Source of the DNA: Monodelphis domestica
Lineage: Eukaryota; Chordata; Mammalia; Didelphimorphia; Didelphidae
Direction: 5' to 3'
NCBI RefSeq assembly: GCF_027887165.1
Contig: NC_077233.1
Location: 227,626,872-227,690,871 of the forward strand
Length of the DNA: 64,000 nucleotides
In this document: positions 1-11,094 of the stretch, one piece after another
How the letters are laid out: each line of letters starts with the position of its first letter
How positions within the stretch are numbered: the first letter of the stretch is position 1
The notes under the pieces: generated by a model
The model's input: the letters and a program-made list of their open reading frames with translations, nothing else
Told to the model about the DNA's origin: nothing
Databases searched by the model: none
Position numbers and translations under genes: made by a program

Positions 1-343
1 TACTCTGTTTATCTTCTAAGATAACTACCACAGTCAATAAAGTCAGGAGAATGTGTCCAAATTCCACCTCAGACTTGCCTCTCAGTTTTCCTCCTCTGTA
101 AAAGGAGTTAATAATAACTTCAATACTTAATTCACAGGGATATTGTCAGAATCAAATATATAAAGTGCTTTGTAAGCCTTTTAAAGGACTACATAAAAAT
201 CTGTTACCAAAGAGCAATGTTACTCATTATTTTTCACTTCAGATCTTTTTTTTCCCCAATAATTAAGGCTTATGGTAAATTATTTGATTATAAATAAAAT
301 AAAATTCAAATGAAAATATAAGTCATTTTCTCTTTTGCTGTAG
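1..343 (+). other. BAIAP2L1: BAIAP2L1 intron, 3' part
   Basis: Non-coding sequence upstream of the first exon seen. A pyrimidine-rich stretch ends in a TAG acceptor at 341-343. A MIR relic occupies about 60-235; the remainder is AT-rich without a recognisable element. Confidence 0.75.
60..235 (+). repeat. MIR SINE relic
   Basis: The order of blocks is that of MIR: a tRNA-like region, a core resembling 'cagttttcctcctctgtaa', and a tail resembling 'aaagtgctttgtaagcctt'. It is heavily diverged, with no target duplication visible. Confidence 0.65.
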
Positions 344-421
344 GAGGGGCTGGTTTCCATTATCATATACAAAGCCACTAGAAGAAAATGAAGAATTTAC
401 ACCAAATGTGCCAACTCCCAG
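344..421 (+). CDS. BAIAP2L1: BAIAP2L1 internal exon (end of SH3 domain)
   Basis: Coding exon of BAI1-associated protein 2-like 1 (IRTKS), an I-BAR/SH3 adaptor that binds curved membrane and links small GTPases to actin assembly. The exon is 78 nt: 1 nt finishing a codon, 25 codons, then 2 nt. It encodes RGWFPLSYTKPLEENEE followed by FTPNVPTP. The GWFPxSY motif is the last strand and 3-10 turn of an SH3 domain. Acceptor TAG lies at 341-343 and donor GT at 422-423. The AG left at the end joins the C at 1236 to give Ser, so phase is kept. As I recall the human protein, the corresponding segment begins RGWFPSSYTKLLEENE. The I-BAR domain and most of the SH3 lie left of the window. Confidence 0.93.
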
Positions 422-1235
422 GTAATCATTTGAATTGTATTTCACTATGCAAAATACCCTCTTTGCCTGAAAGCTTTATTATCCATTATTTCTCCTGGCA
501 TATTCATTATTCACTACCACATAGAAACTCATTGCATGTTAAATAGTAATAAAAATCAGCTTTTAAGTTGTTATTACTATTCTGCATTTTTTTTACCTTG
601 CATTTATATAATTCTTTTCCTTAATCCTTCCACAACATGAAATAGCACCTCAAGTCCAGATTCCCTAAATAGGAGAGGAAGTCAATCATAGATCAAGACA
701 TTAGAAGGAAGGTACATAGTAATGCCTAATATCTGGGAAATTTTTTTAAAATTCATCTTAATTATTGATTTCCCTCACAGATTTCTTCAACACATACTAT
801 GTTCTGAAGATGCCCTTAACAAAACAGATTAGAAGGATAATAAGCATCATTGAAAATAATAAAACTATTTTGCTTCTAAGGATGGTGCTACTAGGTTAAA
901 AAACGAACAAAGTAGGGCAATTTGATACTGGCAGCATTACATACAACTGTTGTTCATCATTCATCAGCTGCTCTAAAATTGTCTTTCTAGAAATCCTCCA
1001 GATATTACAGGCTGTTAAGAGAACATTCTTATCCATAATGCTTTTACAGGATTTCTTAAATGTCTCCTTACAAGTTCTCTCAATGTACAGTCCTTTCCTT
1101 TTTACTTTGCATATACATTTAGTGCAGATTCTAGTCACTAGGTATAAAATGTTAAATTTAACATCAACAAAAATGTTGATGTTAAAACAAAGATGATTTA
1201 ATATATGTCTCTCCCCTTTTGTTTTTGGTTTATAG
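422..1235 (+). other. BAIAP2L1: BAIAP2L1 intron (814 bp)
   Basis: Short intron between the SH3-end exon and the linker exon, with donor GTAATC and an acceptor TATAG preceded by a T-rich tract. I see no recognisable repeat in it. The minus-strand open frame at 896-1243 has no family features and looks like chance. Confidence 0.85.
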
Positions 1236-1416
1236 CCCTGCACCTGTTAGAAGCATCAGTACAGTGAACTTAGCAGAAAAAAGTAATGTTGTCATCCCAC
1301 CTCCCGATTATCTAGAATGTTTGTCTGGAGTTGCTGCTGCAGATAAAAGGATAGATTCTTCTTTGAAAAGTTCTACATTTAAGCCACCAGCACCCAAACC
1401 AGAAATCACATCTCCT
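1236..1416 (+). CDS. BAIAP2L1: BAIAP2L1 internal exon (proline-rich linker)
   Basis: Exon of 181 nt (1 + 60 codons). It encodes [20 protein letters not shown], then [20 protein letters not shown], then a Ser/Pro/Lys-rich stretch ending [28 protein letters not shown] and [11 protein letters not shown] are specific to this family and match IRTKS downstream of the SH3 domain. The acceptor is TATAG at 1231-1235 and the donor is GTGAGT at 1417. The exon ends in phase 0 and joins KPDTNG at 21756. The segment is low-complexity and likely disordered. The frame stays open past the donor to about 1467, but that extension is intronic. Confidence 0.95.
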
Positions 1417-1637
1417 GTGAGTAAAACTAACACCCATTTGAACAGCAAAAAAAAAAGTATTCCCTAAAGCCCAACGAGAATTTCACCTCTTAACACAATG
1501 AAGTCATTCTTACCTAGATTTTATTCTATTGCAGAACTTTTCAGTGATATCTAATCAGGAGGAATGTTTTCTCAATACCTACCTTCCAAATCCTTCTTTG
1601 TCCTACAAGCTTTCACTTAAATAATTCTTCTGTTATC

Positions 1638-1835
1638 TTTTTTTAATCCCTCACCTTCTGTCTTAGAATCATTTCTAAGTAGTAGTTCCAAGGCAGAAGA
1701 GTGGTAAGGGCTAGGCAATGGGGGTTAAGTGACTCGCCCAGGGTCACACAGCTAGGAAGTGTCTGAGGCCACATTTGAACCAGGACCTCCCATCTCTGGG
1801 CCTGGATCTCAATCCACTGAGCCACTCAGCTGCCC
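1638..1835 (-). repeat. Marsupial tRNA-derived SINE (Mon1/WSINE1-like)
   Basis: On the minus strand it begins with the tRNA-like head (gggcagctgagtggctcagt), has a B-box-like gttcaaat region, and ends in a GAAGGTGAGGGATTAAAAA tail. Near full length. Confidence 0.9.
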
Positions 1836-2162
1836 CTCTTATCTTTTAAATTTTGTTAAATTTGTTAAATTTTGTGTTATCTTTAATTTTTTTTTACACC
1901 ATTATTCTCCTGCTTGCCAGATTTCATGTATGCATCAACATATCAAAGCTCTTCATCTGTTCTTGTTGTAGGCCATGCATGTACTCTGATCCTTTGACTA
2001 TCTAGTTATCTTTCTTTGGCTGTTCCTCCCTTTTCCAACCTTATTTTTCTGTAGAGCTACTTTATTTGTACATCTTGTTAAAATTTAGGTCTACCCATGT
2101 CACTTTTACCTACATGAAATCATTTTTATTGTTCTTTGCATTGGCCCTTTAAAGTATCTTTT

Positions 2163-2412
2163 TAGCAGTCGTTTTTTAGTTGGACCCAATTTTGTTGACC
2201 CCATTTGGGATTTTCTTGGTGAAGCTAGTGGAATGGTTTACTGTTTCCTTCTCCAGTTCATTTTACAGATGAGGAAACTGAGACAAACAGGGTCTCTCCC
2301 CCCCCTCCCCCCAAGTCGCACAGCTAGTATATATCTGCAGCCAGATTGGAACTCATGAAAATAAGTCTTCCTGACTCCAGTGCTGTATCCACTATGCCAC
2401 CTACCTGCCCCA
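2163..2412 (-). repeat. Marsupial MAR1-like SINE
   Basis: The minus-strand copy has the diagnostic blocks gaccccatttgggattttct and cagatgaggaaactgaga (as read on plus) and a tRNA-like head at its plus-strand right end. Near full length. Confidence 0.85.
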
Positions 2413-2599
2413 ACGTGTCTGTTATCCTTTTCTGACTGGGAAAAAAACTAAACTTTCAAAGAAGATGAGGAATATCTAGTAAATCCTTCCTGTCCTGGGG
2501 GCATCAGAAATCTCTGTGTTGGTTGGTCATCTTTAAAATTCTACTCCTCTGCTGCTTGCTGCCTTTTTTTTTCCCCACAAGGCAGATTCTGTTTGTTAT

Positions 2600-2690
2600 A
2601 TCAAATGGGGAAATGACTCATATAGTGGAAAAAGCAACAGATTCCCAAATTCAAATCCCAGCCCTGTTACTTACCACTTGTGTATATTAG
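2600..2690 (+). repeat. MIR fragment
   Basis: Short MIR-like piece around 'aaattcaaatcccagccctg', lying directly before an L1 3' end. Diverged. Confidence 0.5.
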
Positions 2691-2714
2691 AACCTTAATC
2701 GTTGGGAGGGGGGG

Positions 2715-3115
2715 GTTAAAAACTGAAATTATTTTAGTCAGACATTCATTCCATCAAGAATCTAAATTGATTGCAATGATCTGGGATAATTCTGAAAAAC
2801 TTATGACAGGGAATGCTATTCACCTCCAGAGAAAGAATTGGTGGACTTGGATAAATACAGATCAAAGCAGACTATCTTTCACATATTTTGTATTTACAGT
2901 TTACTTGGGGTTTTGGTGTGTATGTGTGTGCTCTTACAACAATGACCACTATGGACATGTGTTGTGCATGAAATTAAGTGTATGGTCCAGATCAAATTGC
3001 TTACCATCTCAGCACAAGGGGAGGGAAGGAGATGGTTTGGATCTTATAATTTTGGAACACATAAGTTAATAATTATAACATACAACTGTGAAAATAAGAA
3101 ACTAAATTGAGACCT
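2715..3115 (+). mobile_element. L1 3'UTR fragment, marsupial type
   Basis: It contains the block 'cacctccagagaaagaattg' and the downstream text found at the 3' end of the other L1 copies in this window. 5'-truncated LINE with no coding content. Confidence 0.7.
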
Positions 3116-3195
3116 AACCTTAATTATTCTGTTTTAGAATTGATACCAAGGCAGAAGATAAAGAGGAGAGTGTAGGGTTTAAGGTTTGGGGTGAG

Positions 3196-3220
3196 GAGAG
3201 AGAGAGAGAGAGAGAGAGAG
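3196..3220 (+). repeat. (GA)n microsatellite
   Basis: About 12 uninterrupted GA units. An A-run and (TA)n follow at about 3270-3297. Confidence 0.95.
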
Positions 3221-3369
3221 ATTATATTCCTTTGGAAGAATAAATGGTTAGTCAATTTAATAGCTCCTTTAAAAAAAAAAAATATATATATATATATCAT
3301 CCATGAAGGTTCACAGTGGCCTAAGCAAGGCTTAAAAATTGGGTCCTCACTATAACATAAAACCAGGGC

Positions 3370-3615
3370 ATAATAGCCTACTGAATGGAACACTGGACTT
3401 GAGAGTCTGAAAGGCCTGGAGTGCCATCTCACTTCAGTTAACTTATTAACCATATTGACCTTAAGCAGACTATTTAAGTCTCTGAGCCTCAGTTTCTCCA
3501 TTTTTAAAATGGGGATAATAGTACCTAATTTGCAGAGTTGTTCTCAATCTCAAACATGAGAATAACGTAAATATTGTAAATAATGTAAAGTGCTTAAAAA
3601 AACCTTAAACCTATC
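3370..3615 (+). repeat. MIR SINE, near full length
   Basis: The MIR blocks appear in order: tRNA-like head, 'ctctgagcctcagtttctcc' core, 'aaaatggggataatagtacc', and an 'aaagtgctta' tail. Confidence 0.85.
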
Positions 3616-4927
3616 TATTAATTTGAGCCATCACTTTTATCACAAATAATACTTAATGTACCACAGAATTTGGGGCACTTAAAATAATATGCACATTAAG
3701 TTTTTAAAACCTAGCATTTACATGGTGAGCTTCATTATGCTGCTTCTTCCTTTGCATGCTTTACAGCTGCCCATCATCAGCCCCTTTTCTGCCCAAAAGG
3801 ACCAAGAAATACTCCAAGATTTCATCGTTTCTGAATGCTAATAACTGTTCCTTAAAGGCTTATTTAATCTGTGACTTTGCCTCTGTTTCTATTTCTCTTG
3901 TTTTCCACATACAGAAGAAGGAAAATAATAACTAATCTGTCCCCAGAATGGGAGAGCAATAATTGTGTTTTTCAATTGGAAATAATCACATAAAACTAAA
4001 ATACTTTGCCATTGGAGATAAATTATTCCTTTTATAAAAATTACTTTGAGCTAACTTCCTTTCACTAATTTACAAAATGATTTGTGCATTTAATGCAAAG
4101 TTTTAGGGGGGAAAACTATCCATGGGAGCTTTTGTGAGTCAGTCTACATTTGTTATTTATTCGGCTGTTGTCTTCATGCTCAAGAGGTAACTCTTAATAC
4201 AGTATTTTCGTTGCTATCCGGTTAAATGAAATGTTCTGAGGATGTAGCTGTCAGCAATAGAGGACAGAAAGAAAACAAGAGTTAGTCCAAAGGAAATAAC
4301 TCCAACAGGTGAAATGACTGCTATTTATAATAACCCGCCTCTGGCAGAGACAGCAGGAGGCACATGATCTAGCTATCTTTGTCTCTGGAAGCCTGGGGAA
4401 GAATTGGGTGTGCTTAAAGAAATGAAAGCAGGGAAAGTACAGATCATACAAAGTAGAACAATGAGCCATTCAAAGGGCTGAGCCAGAATTTAACGGTCAA
4501 GGAACACTTGTTATATAGATAAAGACAATACATAAATTACCTGGAGAGCAGTCTTCCAAGGCCGGTAGTGTTGAAGAGAGGAAGTGTTCAACTTTGTCAG
4601 AATGAGGATGGGCTGGAGGGAAATGCCAAAATTAGAGGAACTTTCTTTTTTTTAATTTTGGCATCTCCCCCTTTTTAAGCCACAGCCTATCGATCAACTG
4701 AGGATGCTGGAAAGATAGGTCAGAATCAGGCCAAGAACTTTACAATTCTCTAGAAAACTTTCAAAGCCTTATATTCTCCAAAAAACTAACACAATTTACT
4801 TCTCCCTGCACACACAGGCAACCGTTCAAACTCCTAAATTCACAGAAATGCTATGGAATGGAAGGAATCACCAAAACAGATCCTTCATGAATTAGGAGAG
4901 GTCTCTATTTCCAAGTATGGGTTCAGA

Positions 4928-5100
4928 AATTTAGAGCTGGAAGGGACCTTAGACAGCTTTTAATCCAATCCCTTCATATTCTCCTTGAGGAAACTGAGGC
5001 ATAAGGATCTTAAGAGATCTGCCCATGGTCACGCAGTCAAGATGTAGAAGAACCTGAGTCTTCTGATTCAAAATCTAGCATTCTTTCCACCGTACCTGTT
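4928..5100 (-). repeat. MIR3-type SINE
   Basis: Antisense MIR3-like copy: 'gagctggaagggaccttag', then 'gaggaaactgaggca', then a Ser-tRNA-like end around 'tctagcattctttccaccgt'. Confidence 0.7.
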
Positions 5101-5199
5101 AGAATGTTTGTTCTTAAACCTGTTCACCTGGAAAATATTGTCACCTGCCCTGAGGGAAGTTGTGCCACCAAGGCTAAAATATGACTGAATCTCAAAAAT

Positions 5200-5370
5200 T
5201 CTCTCTGTCTCTCTCCCTCTGTCTGTCTTTCTCTCCCTCTTTCTCCTTCTCTCCTCTCCCTTTTCCTCTCTCCCTTTTCTCATTCCTCCCTCCCTTCCCC
5301 ATCTCTCTCTCTTTTTTTCTTTCCTCTCCACTTTCCCTCCCTCCCTCTCTCGCTAGATCTCTCCCTCTCT
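5200..5370. repeat. Polypyrimidine (CT-rich) tract
   Basis: About 170 bp of imperfect CTCT/CCTTT sequence. It produces chance open frames on both strands (plus 5181-5549, minus 5068-5331) that are not genes. Confidence 0.95.
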
Positions 5371-5534
5371 TTCAAAGTAAGTGTAAGGGATGCAGAGAAG
5401 GGACATTAGAATCAATTGAAGAAGTAGAACAGAGGGGAGACCAAGTAAGCAGGATAACTGTTTTTCCCCTAGTAGCTGGAACTAAGAAAAGGTTCATTCA
5501 TAAGATCATAGATCCAGAACAGCGAGAAATTTCA

Positions 5535-5730
5535 TGGGCAGCTAGATAGCACAGTGGACAGAGCACTGGGCCTGCAGTCAAGAGGATCTAGGTTCAAATC
5601 TTGCCTCAGATACTGCCTAGCTTTGTGGCCGTGGGCAAGTCATTTATCCCCAATTGCTAAGCCCTTGTTGCTCTTTTGCCTCAGAATTAATACTTGGTAT
5701 CAGTTTTAAGACGGAAGTTTTTTTTTTTAA
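5535..5730 (+). repeat. Marsupial tRNA-derived SINE
   Basis: Starts gggcagctagatagcacagt, has a gttcaaatc box and a gtgggcaagtcattta block, and ends in a T/A-rich tail. Confidence 0.88.
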
Positions 5731-5739
5731 AGAAAGAAA

Positions 5740-5915
5740 GATCTCAGGAACCCTCTAGTCTTAATTCCCTTGTTTCATAAATAAGGAAACTGAAACCCAA
5801 GGATTTTTATGACCTGTCTCATGTCATAGGTTGCAAAGCATCAGAGGTAAGCATTGAACCCTCCTCCTCTGACCTCACAGTCAGTACTTTTTACTGGTCC
5901 TATACAGTCACCTCA
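5740..5915 (-). repeat. MIR3-type SINE
   Basis: Antisense MIR3-like sequence with 'aaggaaactgaaacccaagg' and a trailing tRNA-like part. It abuts the SINE at 5535-5730. Confidence 0.6.
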
Positions 5916-6184
5916 ATAGCTCTTGAGGTTTTTTTCCTTAAAAAATAAAAATTATCCTGATAGCACTCTTACAGAAGGTCAATATTTCAAAGGACATGTT
6001 TGCTTGGACTGTGAATGCCTTTGGGGGTTGGAAAAAAATGTCAGCTGGTGCCATGCACGCAGCCAGTCCATGCTGGTAAGTAGATAGTAACAGCTTCATG
6101 TTTGTGAAAAATAAAACTTGTTTGAGTCACCCAGTTTGTATAGACTTAGCAAATACTGCCTTAAAATGGTACTTTTATAAAGTA

Positions 6185-6345
6185 TGAAGGTGAGCCTAAG
6201 ACATTTTAATTTTACTTTTCCCCAATTACATTTAAAAACATTTTTAACATTCTTTTTTTTAATTTTGATTCCAAATTCTCTCCCTTCCTCCTCTTCCCCC
6301 TCCCTAAAACAGTTAAGCAATCTGATACAGCTTTTACATAAGGCA
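6185..6345 (-). repeat. Marsupial LINE-derived repeat, class uncertain
   Basis: Pattern of a T-rich stretch, then 'ccaaattctctcccttcctc', then 'gcaatctgatacagctttta'. It resembles antisense 3' ends of marsupial L1, but I cannot name the family. Confidence 0.4.
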
Positions 6346-6599
6346 AAAGCCTTTTTAAATGTTTTGTTTTTATAGTATATCTAATATATTTTTACATGCA
6401 TATATTTTATATTATAAAAATAGAAAACAGAATATAATTTAAAATGTAATATCATATCCTAATAAATCATATAGATATATGTAAGATTTTAAATTAATAT
6501 CAATAACTCCAGGTACTATATTTTATAAAGTTTAGTAATAATCACAAGGCAGAAAGAAAATGAACAAAAAAGAAATAGAAGTTCAAACCTAATTATCTA

Positions 6600-6745
6600 A
6601 CAAAAAGTAAACCCAGGTGAGTAAAGCCTCCAGCCTGCTTCAGCAGCCAAGATCACAGGAAGAGAGGGAAGGGAGGAGCTACACAAAAGTTATATCCTCT
6701 CTATGTTGGCACGTAAGGTGAGAAGGAAAGTGGGATGCTGGGAAT
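6600..6745 (+). repeat. Unassigned repeat, copy 1
   Basis: Shares an ordered set of words with 11150-11290 (ttat.tcctctctatgt, gcacgtaa, gtggg..gctgggaa). The two copies are diverged members of one interspersed family whose class I cannot assign. Confidence 0.4.
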
Positions 6746-6768
6746 CAGAGTCGTGGGATACAGATTCT

Positions 6769-6772
<4 letters not shown>

Positions 6773-6824
<52 letters not shown>
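6773..6824 (+). repeat. (AC)26 microsatellite
   Basis: About 26 perfect AC units, long enough to be polymorphic. Confidence 0.98.
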
Positions 6825-6826
<2 letters not shown>

Positions 6827-6927
6827 TGTCCTGATATATTCCTCTACTTCCCAGAGAATGATCCTCATAACTAACAGTAAAAATGGGGAATGGGGAAAAC
6901 TGTTCAAGAAAACTAAAAAATATATCT

Positions 6928-7120
6928 GGGGCAGCTACCTAGCACAATGGATAGACTACCAAGTCTGGGGTCAGAATGATCTGGTTTCAAATATGGCCTC
7001 AGATACTTCCTACCTGTGTGACCCTGTACAAGTCACTTAACCCCATCTGCCTAGTCCTTACCACTTTTCTACCTTGAAATCAATATTTATATGGATCCTA
7101 AGACAGAAGGTGAGGTTTTT
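6928..7120 (+). repeat. Marsupial tRNA-derived SINE
   Basis: Head ggggcagctacctagcacaa, B-box-like gtttcaaatatgg, body tgtgtgaccctgtacaagtc, tail agacagaaggtgaggttttt. Full length and moderately diverged. Confidence 0.88.
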
Positions 7121-7129
7121 AAATACTCA

Positions 7130-7560
7130 AGTCTAACATTGTATTCAGTGATCCAATCCCCATGGTTACCCACCTCTGCAAAAATGGAAAGGGGTAGGGG
7201 GGTGGCTTTTTGTATCCATTCTTTGTTTAATTTTATTCTACAGTATTCTGTTACAATTATTTTATTGATATCTTTTTCATTCGTGTTGTTATTGTGTGTG
7301 TTATTTTCTTGGTTCTACATATTTCATTTTACATCGATTCATATAATTCTTCTTATGCTTTACCATATTCTTTATAATTATCATTCCTCATGGCATTGTA
7401 ATACTCCGTCACATTCCTATATTCTATTTTTATAGTCATTCTCCAATCAATAATAGTCACCTGCTTTGTTCTTTCCTATTATAAAAAGCACTGCTCTAAA
7501 TATTTTGGTATATGGGACATTTCTTTTTATCACTGAGCTTCTTGGAGTATAAGACATAAG
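7130..7560 (-). mobile_element. L1 3' end, antisense
   Basis: Antisense marsupial L1 3' region with 'tattttcttggttctacata', 'tcattctccaatcaataata' and 'aaaaagcactgctctaaata'. These are the complements of the ORF2 end and 3'UTR seen in the plus-strand copies. Confidence 0.7.
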
Positions 7561-7689
7561 CCTATATATATATATATCTGAGTCTCTTCAGAATTGAAGG
7601 GGCAGGTAATGAACATAAAATACAAAAATGGTTTTCAGGGACTAAGTAGATATGGGCAGGTCACCTAGTCTTCTTGTAGGCTTGCCTGA

Positions 7690-7812
7690 GGGACTGGACA
7701 TAATGATACCCTTCCAACAGGGATGTTGTGAGAATATGCCCAAAGTACTTTGAGATCACCCAGATGAAAGACACTCCATAAATGCAAAGTGTTATTATTA
7801 TTTATTGGTTTA
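7690..7812 (+). repeat. MIR 3' part
   Basis: MIR tail blocks 'acagggatgttgtgagaata', 'caaagtactttgagatcacc' and a terminal TTATTATTATTT. Confidence 0.65.
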
Positions 7813-7861
7813 AGGAAGTCTAATGATGTAGCATGGGGTAGGTTATGGAAGAAAAAAAAGA

Positions 7862-7985
7862 AAACTGGCATTTATGAAGTGCTTAGGAGGAGCTAGGTGC
7901 TGAGGATACAGATGCAAGCAAAAAAGAAAGGCAATACTTGTCCTCAAGGAGACTACATTAAAATGAGGGAAGATAGCAAACAAAA
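7862..7985 (-). repeat. L2 3' end
   Basis: Antisense L2 3'UTR: a '.gtgctgaggatacagatgc' block followed by 'cttgtcctcaaggagactac'. Confidence 0.65.
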
Positions 7986-8089
7986 GGAAGCTGGAACGGG
8001 TTGGGGTGGGGGGGGAGAGGGGTGAAGGTCCCCAGTGTGCTTCATTGGAGGGAATACCCATACTGAAGAGATCTCACCCTACTCTGCCC

Positions 8090-8460
8090 TGATCAGACTG
8101 CATCTGGAGTTCTGTGTTTGATTTAACTTAAGAAAGGATATCAATCGTCTGGGAGCCCAGGGGAGGATAACCAGGATGGCAAAGGGCCCTGCTGAACCCA
8201 TATGATATGGAGATAGGTTGGAGAAACTTGAGATATTTGGCCAGAGAAATGGAGACTGACACATGGAAGAGGGATTTTAGCCTTCTTTCTCTTTGGCTTC
8301 AGAGAGCTGAATCAGGAGCAGTGGTGGGAATCAGAATTGTCCTGAAGTGGAATGGACAGCTCTAAGAAGTGGAGGTGCTTCCACCTCCTTGAAGTATCTA
8401 AGTACATGGGCATATGATACAGCAGGGATTCTTTTCATGTATAGGTTGGGCTAGATAGAA
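8090..8460 (+). mobile_element. CR1/L3 LINE 3' region
   Basis: Sense CR1/L3 text: 'ccaggatggcaaagggccct', 'aatcaggagcagtggtggga', 'ctgaagtggaatggacagct', 'cttccacctccttgaagtat', ending near 'taggttgggctagata'. Ancient LINE with no usable coding frame. Confidence 0.75.
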
Positions 8461-8461
8461 A

Positions 8462-8690
8462 ATAGAATAAACACTTCTTAAATGCCTACTATGTGCCAAG
8501 CACTTTACAAATATTATCTCATTTGATCCTCACAACCTTATGAGGGAATTATTATTATTCCCATTTCAGAGTTGAGAAAACTGAGCCAGAGGTTATAAAT
8601 TACTTGCCCAGGATCACACACAGCTCGTAAGTTCTGGGACTGAATTTGACAACTCATGCCTTCCTAGCTTCAGGTTCTTTGATATTCCAA
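8462..8690 (-). repeat. MIR SINE
   Basis: Antisense MIR: 'ctactatgtgccaagcactt', 'tctcatttgatcctcacaac', 'aaaactgagcc', 'acttgcccaggatcacacac'. Confidence 0.85.
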
Positions 8691-9994
8691 AGAGCCATGG
8701 TAAAATATAAGAAAGCGGACATAGAGGAGAGATTAGAATACATAGTTAGGAAATAAGGTCTTTCAAATAACTGAATTTTCCAGATAATTGAACCTTCTCC
8801 TTTAAAACACAGAAACTTCTATTTTTAGCCATTTTGTGTATAAAATAATTATTTAAATGTGCCAATTATATACTTTTCTGACTTCCTGAACAGAAGATTC
8901 TGAGAACACTTTGACTACATAGAGATGGCTGAGGGTCATTATAATGAGTATTATTTGTTTTCTGTGCAGAAACGATGTTTATGACAGAAGAAGCTGTTGG
9001 GTTAGCTCTGTCTCTGCCTCACCTTGCTGTGCTTAGTCCAGGATCACTATTAATCTTTATTTCTCCCTGCCATTAGTGTTTCTTACCTTATACTACCCCT
9101 CCCCCCCCCCATTTAACTTCTTGCTTTTGTGAGCCATGGATCGAAAAACCTAGTACCTAAAATAAAATTTGAGTAAGTTAACTCCAAATTAGGCTCAACA
9201 AATCCTGGAGCTAATATGATTTCTTTTTGGCCATGTAAAGGCTTTTTTTTTTTTAAGTTGTTCCCCTCTACTTTTCAGCTGTGTTCTGGATAAATGAGGT
9301 GTGGAAACAAAAGGCAATACTGTTAGTCCTTGATAATGAGGAGGCTGAATTTGATGAATCTGTTGTTTTGGAGTTCTGAGCAGCTAAAGGAATAGTCTTA
9401 ATTAGGTGTCCAAAGAAAGCCCAGCCACATCCTGATTATTGGCCCTTTGGAGTGAGCAAGGGACCTCCAAGCTGCCTAACAAAGAAGCTGGTTAAATAAA
9501 GCCTTGGTGTGCCTATCGGTATTGGGGATCAGACCCATGAATGTCCCTTGTACCTCCAGCCTGGACAAGCTGCTTTCTTTAAACTTGAGAACAAATATGT
9601 AAGGACAGAAATACTGTCTAAGACTTTTTTTTTTTTAAGCCAAATGATTTCCAAAAAAGAAATAAATTGGGTTCCTCTTCAGGAGCAGAGCAAAAGGAAA
9701 TAAAAGGCATTTTGCATCTGAAGGACTGGGCATGATGTAAAATTTGCCATGACCTGAACCACATGCCTTCTTGAAATCTCTTTGCTCTTCTAAGAGTTTG
9801 ATTTGGCCTGGAGTCCGCTTTTCAAACCCCAGGATACAAGAGCAAACTTCCTACTGGTCAAAGGGAGTGAAATGAAGGAAGTTTCTTAACTTGAGGAGTT
9901 TAACTAGAAGGTGACTCATCCTAGACAGTGTGATCTGTTGTGAGCTTTCTGTCTTCCTTCACTCGATTTATCAGCTATCTAAACTTTAATCCAC

Positions 9995-10065
9995 CAGAGA
10001 AGGAAATGGCAAACCACTTCAGTAATGTTGGGGTCACAAAGACTCAGCAACTAAACACACAAAAA
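9995..10065 (+). repeat. MAR1-like SINE, 3' fragment
   Basis: Contains 'gaaggaaatggcaaaccact' and 'ggggtcacaaagactcagc', the 3' third of the MAR1-like SINE. Confidence 0.75.
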
Positions 10066-10169
10066 CTTCAATTAAGTGAATGAAGTACTTTTCCTCTCCC
10101 CTCCCTGCTTTTGGAAGGATGAATTTAAAAATGTGGGAACTCCTGAAGATAGTAAGAACTTAGGAGTCT

Positions 10170-10270
10170 ATGCTAGACTTATTAGGAAGCCCTGGGTTCA
10201 AATGCCGCTTGTCAGCATTTAATAGCTGTAGGATCCTATATAAGTCATTTAATCTTTATTCCTTAGTTAC
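10170..10270 (+). repeat. SINE fragment
   Basis: Partial tRNA-derived SINE around 'ccctgggttcaaatgccgct' with a degraded tail. Confidence 0.6.
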
Positions 10271-10294
10271 TTGAGATTTATATACTTTATGTAT

Positions 10295-10525
10295 TAGGGC
10301 AGTTAGCTCAGTGGATAGAGCGCTGGGCCTGGAGTCAAAAGATTTTACCTCAGACACTTAATAGCTGTATGACCCCAGGCAAGTCACTTAATCCTGTTTG
10401 CCTGAGTTTCCTCATCTATCAAATGAGTTAGAGAAGGAAATTGGGAGCCACTCCGGTATTTTCTTTTTTTGCACAAAAACCCAAATGGGGTCGCCAAAAA
10501 ATCAGATACAACTGAACGACAACAG
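10295..10525 (+). repeat. MAR1-like SINE, near full length
   Basis: Head gggcagttagctcagtggat, core 'gagtttcctcatctatcaa', tail 'acccaaatggggtcgccaaa'. The A and B boxes belong to the SINE head and do not mark a functional tRNA gene. Confidence 0.85.
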
Positions 10526-10764
10526 CTTACGTCACAGTTTGTGTATTTTAAGTTAACTCAGTTTCATTATGTCTCACATTTATCCCCTCTTATTATCACC
10601 ACCCTTGTCAGGCCCTTATTAATTTGGGGTAGTTCCCTATTGCCTACCAAATAAAATGGTAGCATAAAAGTGGGGGCTAGAGTAGAATATACTGTGCCTC
10701 AGCAGATCCAGAGAAGGCAGGGGTAGTGGTCATGATCTCTGACATAGTTGGGGTTAAAATATAT

Positions 10765-10972
10765 AATTTAAATAGATAAACAGGGGAACTATTACGTTGA
10801 GGGATGCTATGAATAATGAAGCATTAGCAATATTGGCCCTGTATGTACCAAGAATTATAGCATATGTATTGTAAAGGAAAAACTAAATGAGATACAGATG
10901 AAAATAGATAATAAAAAATAATAGAAGGGGGGACTTTAATTTTCCTTTCTCAGAACCAGATAAATCTAACCC

Positions 10973-11026
<54 letters not shown>

Positions 11027-11090
11027 AATAAAGAGATGAAGAGAACCTTAGACAAGTTAAATGATACATATTTAATGATCACTAGAAGTA
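10765..11090 (+). mobile_element. L1 ORF2 endonuclease-region fragment
   Basis: Text matching marsupial L1 ORF2 ('tatgaataatgaagcattag', 'gagatacagatgaaaataga', 'tccttt(c)tctcagaaccaga'). It would encode a degraded endonuclease segment near the GDLN-type motif. Interrupted by the GATA array at 10973-11025; the reading frame is broken. Confidence 0.6.
10973..11025 (+). repeat. (GATA)13 microsatellite
   Basis: About 13 GATA/AGAT units, nearly perfect, grown inside the L1 fragment. Confidence 0.97.
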
Positions 11091-11094
11091 ACAA

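Noticed and set aside
5181-5549. 122-codon frame, and the opposite-strand frame at 5068-5331
   Set aside because: Both are translations of a CT-rich tract; no domain and strongly biased composition.
10295-10400. tRNA-like A and B boxes (here and in every SINE head)
   Set aside because: They belong to tRNA-derived SINEs: no complete cloverleaf, and each continues into the SINE body.
10973-11025. Regular direct repeats, CRISPR-like at first glance
   Set aside because: A GATA microsatellite with no unique spacers, in a mammalian intron.
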